Source: Clostridiales bacterium (GTDB lineage Bacteria > Bacillota > Clostridia > Saccharofermentanales > Saccharofermentanaceae). From it: a stretch of DNA of 64,000 nt. The position numbers and the translations under genes are program-made. The notes under the pieces were generated by a model. That model did no database searches. It saw nothing but the letters and a program-made list of their open reading frames with translations, and was not told the origin of the DNA. Below are positions 17,015 through 26,400 of this stretch, piece after piece. The DNA is taken from the NCBI GenBank assembly GCA_017617525.1, contig JAFZWA010000021.1:1-64000 (forward strand). The letters are read 5' to 3'. Each line of letters starts with the position of its first letter. The first letter of the stretch is position 1.

Positions 17015-17642
17015 AGATCTCGCCGTTCGGCATGATGTGAATATCACCCGGAAATACTTCGGTCAGTTCGCCCGTTTCTTTATCGCGGACGACCGTCTCT
17101 TCGCGATAACTCGGATCCTCATCCCATCGGTTGAAATACAGCTTGTTGTCTTCCAGGTAAAAGAAACTTTCCCGTTCGCCGATCTTGATCGTCCGCTGCT
17201 CGGGCCAGACGAGATCCAGTGTCCCGTCATTTCCTTGGCGCGTCAGCGTCAGCGGGTGCTCAAACATGCGAAGATTGAAGCAGTCCTTTACCGAAGAAAG
17301 AGGGATCTCATCAAGTTTCTGAAGATCTTTTTTCTCACAGTCAAAGCTGTGGATACTGATGCATTCTTTTGCAAAATCCACGGCGATAAAAGAGATCTTG
17401 TTTTCGTAAAAGACCGGCTCACCGATGGCCACATTCGAAGCGGAGGCAAGAGGTTCGATCACTTCCGCGTCCGGGTAGTGGATCAGATAAAGACGGTTGC
17501 CGTCGACATGTCCGTTATGCTCGAAGATCTCCTGTGCTTCATAGATATCTCCGTTATCGTAATCCATGGCATAGTACCACTCGGACGTACCCTCGCGTAC
17601 CGGCCGCATAAAAGAGATTCCGTGAAGATCCAGTTCTTTCAT
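17001..17642 (-). CDS. Hypothetical protein in a two-component operon
   Basis: The 213-aa cytoplasmic protein has no signal peptide or membrane helix and no family I recognise. It is acidic, aromatic-rich and predicted mostly beta, with repeated short strands (for example NKISFIAVDFAKECISIHSF), reminiscent of propeller-like folds. The start at 17642 follows GGAGG by 8 nt; a start five codons earlier overlaps the kinase stop. It is the third gene after a response regulator and histidine kinase, so it may be an accessory or target of that system. Confidence 0.75.
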   Translation of the reverse strand: MKELDLHGISFMRPVREGTSEWYYAMDYDNGDIYEAQEIFEHNGHVDGNRLYLIHYPDAEVIEPLASASNVAIGEPVFYENKISFIAVDFAKECISIHSFDCEKKDLQKLDEIPLSSVKDCFNLRMFEHPLTLTRQGNDGTLDLVWPEQRTIKIGERESFFYLEDNKLYFNRWDEDPSYREETVVRDKETGELTEVFPGDIHIMPNGEIWHLY

Positions 17643-17656
17643 ACTTCTATCCTCCA

Positions 17657-19144
17657 TTACTTCTCAGAGCCTTCAGCATCTTTCGTATCTGCGGGAAGAC
17701 GGATCGTTGCCAGAACATCTTCTCCGCTGTTATCCATGTCGCAGGATCCTCCCTGTTTTTCCACAAGGAGCTTGGCCAGATAAAGCCCGAGACCGGACCC
17801 TCCGGATCGTCTGCTTCGTGACTTGTCCGCACGATAGAACGCTTCGAAAAGGTGCGGGAGATCTTCTTCATCGATATGACCTTTATTTCGGATCTCGACC
17901 TGAACCATTTCTTTGTCATCGTCCGAAGTGATCTTCTCGGCATCGACAAACACCTTTTCACCTTCGTTGGAGTAGAAGGCGGCGTTGCTGATAAACGCGC
18001 CGATCGCCATCGAAGTGAGGTCTTTATTTCCAATGAAAATGAGATCGTTTTCGAAAGACAGTTCCATCTTGATCCCGCGCGCGGAAAAGAGTTCTTCGCA
18101 TTCTTCCATCTTCTCCTCAAGAAGCTGGACCATATCTGTTTTTGACGATACGATCTCTTTTCCCGACTGCATGCGAGATGCCGTCAGGATGTCGTTGATG
18201 AGGCTTTCCATACGCTTGACCGTGCCCAGTGCTTTTGGAAGATATTCATCGTAATCGGAATACGGTTCGATCCCGTCGATCATGCCCCTGATCTGTCCTT
18301 CGAGAACGGTGACAGGCGTCTTCAATTCGTGAGATGCCGCGGAGAAGAATACGTCCTTCTGGCTCTCGAGTTCTTTTCGCTTAGTGACCTCATCCGAAAG
18401 CAGCTGATTCTTTCTTTCGAGGGACTGCATCTTCTCCTGAAGGGAGGCGGCCATCGCGTCAAGGTTTCTGGCGAGATCGCCGATCTCATCCTGACGATTC
18501 GACTCACATTTCTTGCTGAAATCCATTTGCGCCATTGACTGCGAAACCTCGCTGATCTTATTGACCGGCTTCGCGAAAAGCTTTGTGTAAATATAGGAAC
18601 ACAAAAGGGAGATCACCGTGATCACGCCCGCCATGATCGGAAGGCTCTTTTTTACCGAACGCGGGATGACATTTTCTTTCGTGTTATCGAAGAAATAGGC
18701 CAGTTCATAGAGGGTGTTATCCTGTCCCTGCATATATGAATCTTTGTTATAAAACCACAGATAAAAAGATCCCTTGTCTTTCTTATCTTTCACAGCCTGG
18801 GAATGCTCGAGCACTTCCTCTTCTGTTTTTAGGGAAAGCTTTGAATTGGTCTCGGCAAATACCTTTTTGTCATCCGTCGATTCATCTGCGTTGTAAAGAG
18901 CGATACTGATCCCGTTGTCACGGATAAAATCATCAATGATCTTTCCGCTTTGCTCCTCGGGAACGCTTCGAAGTTGATCGGCCAGTTTAAAGACTTTCAG
19001 ATAGTTCTCATCCGAGCTGGAAAGATATGTCTTCGGGGTAAAATAATACAGCGTCAGGCAGATCAGGATCCCTGCCGCGACCTGCATCAGGAACGTGATC
19101 AGAAACACTTTTACGGATAACCGGTTAAAGATCTTCTTTGGCAA
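17657..19144 (-). CDS. Sensor histidine kinase, transmembrane
   Basis: About 495 aa. TM1 (VFLITFLMQVAAGILICLTL) and TM2 near residue 170 (AGVITVISLLCSYIY) enclose an extracytoplasmic sensor domain of about 125 aa. A HAMP domain, HisKA with phospho-acceptor His in FFSAASHELKTPV, and an HATPase (N-box NAAFY, G-box GGSGLGLYLAK) follow. The start is probably TTG at 19144, overlapping the response regulator end by 20 nt; no ATG suits. It phosphorylates the regulator encoded just upstream. The ligand is unknown. Confidence 0.88.
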   Translation of the reverse strand: MPKKIFNRLSVKVFLITFLMQVAAGILICLTLYYFTPKTYLSSSDENYLKVFKLADQLRSVPEEQSGKIIDDFIRDNGISIALYNADESTDDKKVFAETNSKLSLKTEEEVLEHSQAVKDKKDKGSFYLWFYNKDSYMQGQDNTLYELAYFFDNTKENVIPRSVKKSLPIMAGVITVISLLCSYIYTKLFAKPVNKISEVSQSMAQMDFSKKCESNRQDEIGDLARNLDAMAASLQEKMQSLERKNQLLSDEVTKRKELESQKDVFFSAASHELKTPVTVLEGQIRGMIDGIEPYSDYDEYLPKALGTVKRMESLINDILTASRMQSGKEIVSSKTDMVQLLEEKMEECEELFSARGIKMELSFENDLIFIGNKDLTSMAIGAFISNAAFYSNEGEKVFVDAEKITSDDDKEMVQVEIRNKGHIDEEDLPHLFEAFYRADKSRSRRSGGSGLGLYLAKLLVEKQGGSCDMDNSGEDVLATIRLPADTKDAEGSEK

Positions 19145-19808
19145 CTTTATACCCCCGTCCGCGTACGGTCTCAATGCAATTTCCCGCCTCGCCGAGTTTA
19201 TGGCGAAGATTCTTGATATGGCTGTCGACGATCCTCTCATCGACAAAAGAGTTATAGTCCCAAAGCATGCTCAGGAGAGTCTCTCTTGTGTACACTCTTC
19301 CCGGGTGCTTTAAAAAGAGCGCCAGAAGGTCGAATTCTCTTGAAGTCAGATCAACTTTCTTACCCGAAGCAAATACCTCCATCGTATCCGAATTCATCGA
19401 GATGTCGCCGAAAACGAGGATCGACTGTGCTTTTGACGCATCTGAATTGCCTTCTCTTCGAAGTACCGCGCGTACTTTCTTAAGGAATACCGGCATGGAA
19501 AAAGGCTTGGTGACATAGTCGTCCGCCATCGAATCATAGCCCTTAAGGAGGGATTTCTCATCGCCTAATGCGGAAAGGAAAATGACCGGAACGTCCGACT
19601 GCTTCTTGATCACTTCGCAGACCCCGTACCCGTCGATCTTCGGGATCAGGATGTCCAGGATCACCAGATCAAACGGGCCTTTTGAGAACAACGCCAAAGC
19701 CGTGACTCCGTCCTCTGCTGAAGCCACTTCGTACCCCTCGTTTTTCAGGTAATTGACGAGAAGTTCTCTGATATCCGGTTCGTCTTCTACAACAAGTATC
19801 TTTTTCAT
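19125..19808 (-). CDS. OmpR-family response regulator
   Basis: The 227-aa protein has a receiver domain (acidic pair VEDEPD, phospho-Asp in LVILDILIPKIDGYG, KPF lysine) and a C-terminal winged helix (LTSREFDLLALFLKHPGRVY). It is the first gene of the operon with its kinase and the 213-aa unknown. A TATAAT lies only about 10 nt before the ATG, with no good -35 seen. It probably autoregulates. Confidence 0.92.
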   Translation of the reverse strand: MKKILVVEDEPDIRELLVNYLKNEGYEVASAEDGVTALALFSKGPFDLVILDILIPKIDGYGVCEVIKKQSDVPVIFLSALGDEKSLLKGYDSMADDYVTKPFSMPVFLKKVRAVLRREGNSDASKAQSILVFGDISMNSDTMEVFASGKKVDLTSREFDLLALFLKHPGRVYTRETLLSMLWDYNSFVDERIVDSHIKNLRHKLGEAGNCIETVRGRGYKVAKEDL

Positions 19809-19894
19809 GATCTCATTATAAATCAGGAATATGGATTTATTATGAATTCTTCCTGCCTTCTTTCGTGGAAGAAATAGCAGAGAGGTGCTGTCTG

Positions 19895-19903
19895 TGATAT
19901 AAT
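19895..19903 (+). promoter_or_regulatory. Extended -10 promoter for the zinc-ribbon gene
   Basis: TGATATAAT matches the TGnTATAAT extended -10 element, 42 nt before the start codon. No good -35 is seen. Confidence 0.5.
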
Positions 19904-19944
19904 CTGATTACTTGTTGATTTTAGGATTCGGGAGGAAAATCATC

Positions 19945-20502
19945 ATGGCATTTGAAGTCCCTTTTTGCAATACTTTCCCGCTGTATGATCCGAAGTACAG
20001 AAATCTCTTCGTATCGATCAACGGGAGCCTCCTGGTAGAATCCGATGACCCGAATCAGAATGTTCCCGGTTCTTATCAGACCGTTTCCATCGCATCCAAT
20101 CTTGCCAAGATCGCAACCGCCGATACCGTTATGAAATTCGGTTCTATCGGTTATAAGGACATCACCGCCCGTTACGGCGAACTGGTCAATAATATCGTTT
20201 CCTCTTTAAAGAAGAGAGGCTTCTCTGTCGTCGGTGCTTCCATCGATCCGGTTACTCCGGATGACGCGAGCATGGCACGCATCAAGAAGCAGGACGAAGT
20301 AGAAAAGATGATGAGCGCACCCGCTCAACCGATCCCGCAGCCTGTCGCACAGCCTTCATTTGCCGCCGCGCCTGTTGCTGCTCCCGCACCGGCAGCACCT
20401 GCCCAGCCTCAGCTGATGAAGTTCTGCATCCGCTGCGGAACGCTGGCATCGGGCACAAAGTTCTGCACCAACTGCGGAAGCTCCCTGATCCGTAAAAACT
20501 GA
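19945..20502 (+). CDS. Zinc-ribbon protein with an SPFH-like N-terminal fragment
   Basis: The 185-aa protein has three parts: an N-terminal region (1-105, FEVPFCNTFPLYDPKYR) that loosely resembles the C-terminal half of bacterial SPFH/virion-core-like proteins, an Ala/Pro/Gln linker (about 115-155), and a C-terminal double CxxC zinc ribbon (FCIRCG and FCTNCG). No membrane helix is present. Length and linker suggest a shortened relative of the SPFH-zinc-ribbon family; the assignment is tentative. The start follows GGGAGG. It is monocistronic, ended by a strong terminator. Confidence 0.6.
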   Translation: MAFEVPFCNTFPLYDPKYRNLFVSINGSLLVESDDPNQNVPGSYQTVSIASNLAKIATADTVMKFGSIGYKDITARYGELVNNIVSSLKKRGFSVVGASIDPVTPDDASMARIKKQDEVEKMMSAPAQPIPQPVAQPSFAAAPVAAPAPAAPAQPQLMKFCIRCGTLASGTKFCTNCGSSLIRKN

Positions 20503-20530
20503 TCCTGCGAATCAAGAATTCAAAGACGAC

Positions 20531-20570
20531 AAAAAAGAAGCCGTCTCAATGAGACGGCTTCTTTCATTTT
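20531..20570. terminator. Bidirectional terminator between zinc-ribbon and uracil permease genes
   Basis: AAAGAAGCCGTCTC and GAGACGGCTTCTTT pair perfectly around AAT, with A-rich and T-rich flanks on both sides. Confidence 0.92.
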
Positions 20571-20583
20571 CAATTGTTCAAGA

Positions 20584-22011
20584 TCACTTTCTGGATTTCT
20601 TCTTGTTTTCGATCTTTCTCTTGGAATCCATGCGCTTCGGCTGGTTAGAGATCGTTCCTTCACTTTCCGTAGTAAAGGACTTGCTTGCTCCCAAATACTC
20701 TTTTTCATCGAGCGGAAGGATCGCGTTGAAGATGATACCTACCAGAGCACCAACAGCCAGACCTGTGAGAGCGATGTCAACAGAACCGATGGAAATGTTG
20801 ATCGCGCCTGCCGCACAGTACTTAACGCCGACGGACAAGCCAAGGATAAGAGCTGCGATGATGACGTTTCTGCTCTTGCTGAAGTCTACCTGATTCTCTA
20901 CGATGTTACGAACACCGACTGCAGAGATCATACCGTAAAGTACGATGGATACACCGCCGATGGTCGCTACCGGAAGAGATCCGATCAGAGCCGCGAACTT
21001 CGGGCAGAAGGAGAAGAGGATCGCGCAGTAAGCAGCGATGCGGATGACTCTCGGATCGTAAACCTTTGTCAGGGAAAGAACACCTGTGTTCTCGCCGTAT
21101 GTGGTGTTTGCCGGAGCTCCGAAAACGGAAGCCAGCATGGTCGCAAGACCATCGCCGAGGAGGGTTCTGTGAAGACCCGGATCCTCGATGAAGTTTCTGT
21201 TTGTTGTGGAAGAGATCGCGGAAATATCACCGATGTGCTCAACCATTGTAGCCAGAGCGATCGGCATGATCGTAATAAGCGCGTTTGCGATCTTTGAGCT
21301 GTCCGGAGACTTGAAGACTTCGAAGACTGTGTCTTCCATCTTGAAAGGAAGACCGATCCATGCAGCTTCTTTTACCGCGTCGAAGCTTACGATACCGAGG
21401 CAGCATGCCGCGATATATGAAACAATAACACCGAGAAGGATCGGGATGATCTTGATCATGCCCTTACCGTAGATGCTGCATACGATAACGACCAGGATCG
21501 CCAGAATGGCAACTACCCAGTTGTCCTGGCAGCTGTCGATCGCCGAAGAAGAAAGCGTAAGACCGATCGCGATGATGATCGGACCTGTTACGATCGGCGG
21601 GAAGAAACGCATGACTTTCTTCTGTCCGAAAGCCTTGATCAGTGCCGCCAGCACGAGATAAAGAGCTCCGGCGCCCAGCACACCTAAGCATGCATACGGC
21701 AGGAGCTCAGGATGAAGGACTTCCACCTTCTGATCACCGACAGTTTCAACTGTCCATGCGACCATTTTATATCCTCCGATAAATGCGAAGGAAGAACCTA
21801 AGAATGCAGGGACCCTACCTTTTGTCAAAAAGTGGAAAAGTAATGTACCCAAACCTGCGAATAAAAGTGTCGCAGATACAGAAAGACCGGTCAGAGCCGG
21901 TACGAGAACAGTCGCGCCGAACATAGCAAACATATGCTGAAATCCGAGCACGAGCATCTTGGGATATCCGAGCGTTTTCGCATCGTATACCGCGTTTTTG
22001 TTGTCACCCAT
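20584..22011 (-). CDS. Uracil-xanthine permease (NCS2 family)
   Basis: The 475-aa membrane protein belongs to the nucleobase:cation symporter-2 family. The motif GSSFAFIGGYK near residue 72 and the MVEHIGDISAISSTTNRNF region near 250 (TM8 Glu for base binding) are typical of UraA-type carriers. It imports uracil (possibly xanthine) with protons. The start at 22011 follows AAGGAGGG; an upstream ATT-region start is unlikely. An inverted repeat in the leader overlaps this SD. The C-terminal tail of about 50 aa is basic and hydrophilic. Confidence 0.9.
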   Translation of the reverse strand: MGDNKNAVYDAKTLGYPKMLVLGFQHMFAMFGATVLVPALTGLSVSATLLFAGLGTLLFHFLTKGRVPAFLGSSFAFIGGYKMVAWTVETVGDQKVEVLHPELLPYACLGVLGAGALYLVLAALIKAFGQKKVMRFFPPIVTGPIIIAIGLTLSSSAIDSCQDNWVVAILAILVVIVCSIYGKGMIKIIPILLGVIVSYIAACCLGIVSFDAVKEAAWIGLPFKMEDTVFEVFKSPDSSKIANALITIMPIALATMVEHIGDISAISSTTNRNFIEDPGLHRTLLGDGLATMLASVFGAPANTTYGENTGVLSLTKVYDPRVIRIAAYCAILFSFCPKFAALIGSLPVATIGGVSIVLYGMISAVGVRNIVENQVDFSKSRNVIIAALILGLSVGVKYCAAGAINISIGSVDIALTGLAVGALVGIIFNAILPLDEKEYLGASKSFTTESEGTISNQPKRMDSKRKIENKKKSRK

Positions 22012-22021
22012 AACATACCCT

Positions 22022-22074
22022 CCTTGTGTTATTTCCATTAAGATAATTGTAGCACTCTTATCGAAAACACAAGG
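22022..22074 (-). promoter_or_regulatory. Inverted repeat overlapping the uracil permease ribosome binding site
   Basis: CCTTGTGTT and AACACAAGG (9-bp perfect arms, about 35 nt apart) flank the leader, and the downstream arm contains the first half of the SD (AAGGAGG). If both arms are transcribed they could hide the SD. If the promoter lies between them (TACAAT near 22052) the pair would instead be DNA operators. Confidence 0.35.
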
Positions 22075-22122
22075 TGTAAATGCGTGATTTTTTCCTAAGA
22101 ATTTTCTGTGATTTTTTCTTTC

Positions 22123-23478
22123 TCAGAAACCCTTATTCTTTAAGTCGGAAACGATCTGTACAAACACTTCGCGAACATCAAATCCGTCGATGTTTTCGCG
22201 GTTAAGATCGATGACGTCACCATGGGAGATTCCGCGCTTCCCTTTGACGGTCCAGAACTGATAATCCTGTCCCCAGGGAAAAGATTTTTCCCCGACGAGT
22301 CCGTCGTTCGGACCGTCGAAATGTTTGACGAGAAGCGTCGAAAAATTAAGAGGAAACTGACCCGAAGACGGGCGGTTCAGCTTCGATCCGAAACTCTGGC
22401 AATAGATGCCTTGCGGATCCGGCATTTCCTGATTCAGTTTCTCACATGCAGAATGCGTCAGGTCTGTGACCGCCGCGATGAAATCCGGATCCGGATCGCC
22501 CAGTTTCCGAAGTGCCGCGTCATACATAGCCGCGACTTTTTCCTTGATCGGTTCTCCGATCTTACTTAACAGATAATCGGCAAATTCGCAGCCTCTGTGC
22601 GGAGTATTGACCGTTGCCAGACTCGCAACATGAGGGCCCGCGCCGTACTTGGCGATCGCCATTCTGCAGTCGAGCCCTCCCTTGGAATGCGCGATGATGT
22701 TGACCTTTTCGCTGCCGGTTTCTTCACATACTTTTTTGATCCTCTCGGCAAGTTCTTTTCCCGATTCTTCGACGGAAGCCGCCGACTGCTGATTACCGTA
22801 AAAGACCTTCGCGCCGTTTATCTCAAGCTGCTCCGGAATACGTCCCCAGTAGTTAAAGAAACGGAAGTCACGGAAGAACACACCATGCACCATGAGGATC
22901 GGATATTTCGTGGCGCAGATCCTCTCTGCCGCTCTTGATTCATTGAGGATGATCTTGTCGTTTTCAAACTTCACTTCCTTGTCACAGACGCGGATCATCT
23001 TCACAAGGACGACCAGATGCACGATCGGGATCATACCGCAGAGAAAACCGACCAGACGGTACTTCACGCGAAGTTGTTCGGAAGAAAGATAGATACGGAT
23101 CATGCCGTTCCAGAATACGATGTTTTCGATCAGAACGATCAGAAGGATATGTCCTGTCCATCTCCATCCGGCATCACCGATCGCAGGTATTCCGGAAGAT
23201 TCCCATACCCCACACATGGCAGGAATATTGAATCCCAGGACGAGGATCATCGAGGCAAGAAAGATCTTCAGAAGTCTCGAACCTCTGTTAGTGATGCGAA
23301 GTCTTCTGGTGCGGAGTTTTTTTGATTCCGTCGGAAGTACCGGGAGAAAAACAATAACGATAAAAAACGGGATCAGAAGTAAAAGAGTCCAAAGCGGAAT
23401 GTCGAGCATCACGATATTTCCGAGCAGAAATGTACATGCCGTGCAGATGATAAGCCAAATGATCCCTATAATGCTCAT
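22123..23478 (-). CDS. Alpha/beta-hydrolase, triacylglycerol lipase-like, with N-terminal membrane helices
   Basis: The 451-aa protein has about four hydrophobic helices in residues 1-150, then a lipase domain. The latter has an HG oxyanion-hole motif (PILMVHGVFF), nucleophile elbow AHSKGG near 250, and LATVNTPHRG. It resembles class I lipases such as the B. subtilis/Staphylococcus group, but membrane-tethered. Its ATG overlaps the mfd stop (ATGA), making it the distal gene of the glmU-pth-mfd operon, an unusual partner. The substrate is unknown. Confidence 0.82.
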   Translation of the reverse strand: MSIIGIIWLIICTACTFLLGNIVMLDIPLWTLLLLIPFFIVIVFLPVLPTESKKLRTRRLRITNRGSRLLKIFLASMILVLGFNIPAMCGVWESSGIPAIGDAGWRWTGHILLIVLIENIVFWNGMIRIYLSSEQLRVKYRLVGFLCGMIPIVHLVVLVKMIRVCDKEVKFENDKIILNESRAAERICATKYPILMVHGVFFRDFRFFNYWGRIPEQLEINGAKVFYGNQQSAASVEESGKELAERIKKVCEETGSEKVNIIAHSKGGLDCRMAIAKYGAGPHVASLATVNTPHRGCEFADYLLSKIGEPIKEKVAAMYDAALRKLGDPDPDFIAAVTDLTHSACEKLNQEMPDPQGIYCQSFGSKLNRPSSGQFPLNFSTLLVKHFDGPNDGLVGEKSFPWGQDYQFWTVKGKRGISHGDVIDLNRENIDGFDVREVFVQIVSDLKNKGF

Positions 23479-26400
23479 GCTTTTACCTCTCCTTCTTCCG
23501 GTTTGGTGCTCATAAGATCCACCAGTTCCGCGACACGCGCGACGATCTCTTTCTGATCCTTCGGCGCGGGCTTATACTGCAGGAACGGTTTCTTCAGCGA
23601 GTACACCATGATGTGTCCGTCGAAGCGCTTGTCGCCTCCGGCCATGAGAAGCGCGGCCGCGGCATTGGAAACGCCCGGACGGTAATAAAGTCTCGCGGTA
23701 TCCTTTTCGATCTCGACCGTCTCGAATCCGAGCTTTGCCGCCTGGTGGCGGATGATCGAAATGTTGGCAAGGATCGTGACCTCCTTCGGAACATCTCCGA
23801 AACGGTCGGTCAGTTCATCCTCCAGATCCTCTCTTTCCTTCGTGGAAGCGATGCTCTGGATATGACGGTAGACATCCATACGCTGTCCGTCATCGGGGAT
23901 GTAGGCGGGCGAAATGTACGCGTCCTCGCTCATCTTGATGACGGTATCTTCGACTTCCGGCTCCCATGTGCCGGACAGTTTCTTGATCTCTTCGTCGAGC
24001 ATACGGCAGTAAAGCTCGTAGCCGATCACGTCCATCTGGCCGTGCTGTTCCGCGCCGAGAAGATTTCCGGCGCCACGCACCTCGAGGTCCTTAAGAGCGA
24101 TCTTGATACCCGAACCGAGCTCAGTAAAATCACGGATCGCGGCGAGTCGTTTTTCCGCGTCTTCCTTAAGGACTTTTTCCGGTTCGTAAGTGATGTACGC
24201 GTACGCCTGACGGTCGGATCTTCCGACACGTCCCTTCAACTGGTAAAGCTGTGAAAGACCGAAGCGGTCACTGTTTTCGACGACGATGGTATTCACGTTC
24301 GGCATATCCACGCCCGACTCGATGATCGTCGTGCAGACGAGGATATCCGCCTCTTTTCGGATGAATGCTTCGATGATGCTCTCGAGTTCTCTTTCGCTCA
24401 TCTTTCCGTGTGCGTACACGATACGGGCACCCGGAAGAAGTGCCGCGAGTTCCTCAGCTTTCTCCGCGATATGGTGCGTGTTGTTGTAAAGATAGAAGAC
24501 CTGGCCGTGTCTTTCGATCTCACGAAGACATGCTTCCGCGACGATCTGTGGATCGTACTCGATGACATAGGTCTGCACCGGACGACGATCCTGCGGCGGT
24601 TCCTCCAGAACGGAGATATCGCGGATACCCGAAAGCGACATGTGAAGTGTTCTCGGGATCGGTGTCGCGGTCAGTGTCAGCACGTCGACCGTGTTACGGA
24701 GCGTCTTCATCTTCTCTTTATGGTTAACGCCGAAACGCTGCTCTTCGTCGATGACCATCAGGCCGAGATTACTGGGCTGGACGTCTTTACTTAGGACGCG
24801 GTGCGTGCCGACGACGACATCAACAGAACCGTCGTTAATGCCCTGCACGGCGCGCTTGATCTCCTTCGGAGTCGCGAATCGGCTGAGCATCGCGATGCGG
24901 ATCGGATAGCCGCGCAGACGCTCTTTTAAGTTATCGTAATGCTGCTGGACAAGTACCGTGGTCGGCGCGAGAAGCACTGCCTGCTTTCCGTCCATAACGC
25001 ACTTGAATATCGCTCGGAAAGCAACTTCCGTCTTACCGAATCCGACGTCGCCGCACAGGAGTCTGTCCATCGACTTTTTCGATTCCATGTCTTTTTTGAT
25101 CTCGCGGATCGCGTTGAGCTGATCCTCGGTTTCCTGATACGGGAAATCGTCCTCAAACTGGTTCTGCCAGACGGTGTCCGGAGAGAATGCGTAGCCATCA
25201 ACGGCCTGCCTTTTCGCGTAGAGTTCGACGAGGTCAAAAGCGAGCTGCTTGATGGAATTCTTCGCGCGGCTGACCGACTTGCTCCATTCGGCGGAGCCGA
25301 GTCTTGCGAGCTTCGGAGTTCTTCCGTCGGAAGCGACGTATTTCTGGATATGGTCGAGACGATCCATCGGGATATACAGATGGTCGTCATTTGCGTATGT
25401 GATCTGCAGGTAGTCGCGCTTGGTGCCCTCGACTTCGAGGTTGACAAGTCCGTCGTATCGGCCGACACCGTTTTCATCGTCGACGACAAGTTCACCCGGA
25501 ACGAGGTCCGAGAACAGGTCGATCGTCATGCCGCCTTTTTTCTTCTTTTTGATACCGCGGTCCACACCGAAAATGTCCTGCGTTCCGATAAGGACCATGT
25601 TGATCGCGGGATAAACGAAACCGTTCGGAAGCGGCTTGGGAAGAAGGACAGGCATGCTGTTCTTCTCAAAAAGGAACGTACGGAGTTTCTCGGCACGGCT
25701 TCCGCTTCCGCTCATGATGTAGGTCGTCTGACCTGCTTTATTTCTTTCGGAAATGAGATCGGCGAGCGCGTCCTCGTGACCTCTGTAGCTGTTACATGCC
25801 GTACCCTGGACCTTGATGTGAGTTCCTCCGGGAAGGCCGTTATTACTGCTCGGCAGGATGGCCATGGCGACCACCTGTTTCTTGTCGAGTTCACGGAATA
25901 CATCCGGGATCTTGTGAAGGGCTGTCGAGCACTCCGCCGGGACAAGTCCTTTTTCAAAAGCATTTCGGAAACGCGCCTCAAAATCAGCCGCGACACCGTC
26001 CATTCTGGATCGGACCTGCGCGATCTCATCGACATAGATCGTGTCGCCCATGCCTCTTACAAAAGTCAGGATCGACTCGGTGTTTTCTTCGAGCACGGCT
26101 GCCCACTTTTCCCATCCGGAAAAAGAACCTCCGGTGCGAAGGGCTTCACTTTCTTTTCCGACCATGCGGAGCATCGTGTCGATATTGTTTCTGTCGGCGC
26201 TGACGGCCGCGGCTTTATTTGCTGCGGCGTCACCGATCTCTACCATCTTGTTCGCGAGTTTCTCCCAGTCCTTCATCGGGAGAAGGAGCTCGGAAGCAGG
26301 CAGGATCGTGAATTCTTTCAGCTGCTGTTCGGATCTCTGTGTATTGAGGTTAAAGAGCTTGATCTGGTCAACTTCGTCATCGAAGAACGAAAGGCGGACA

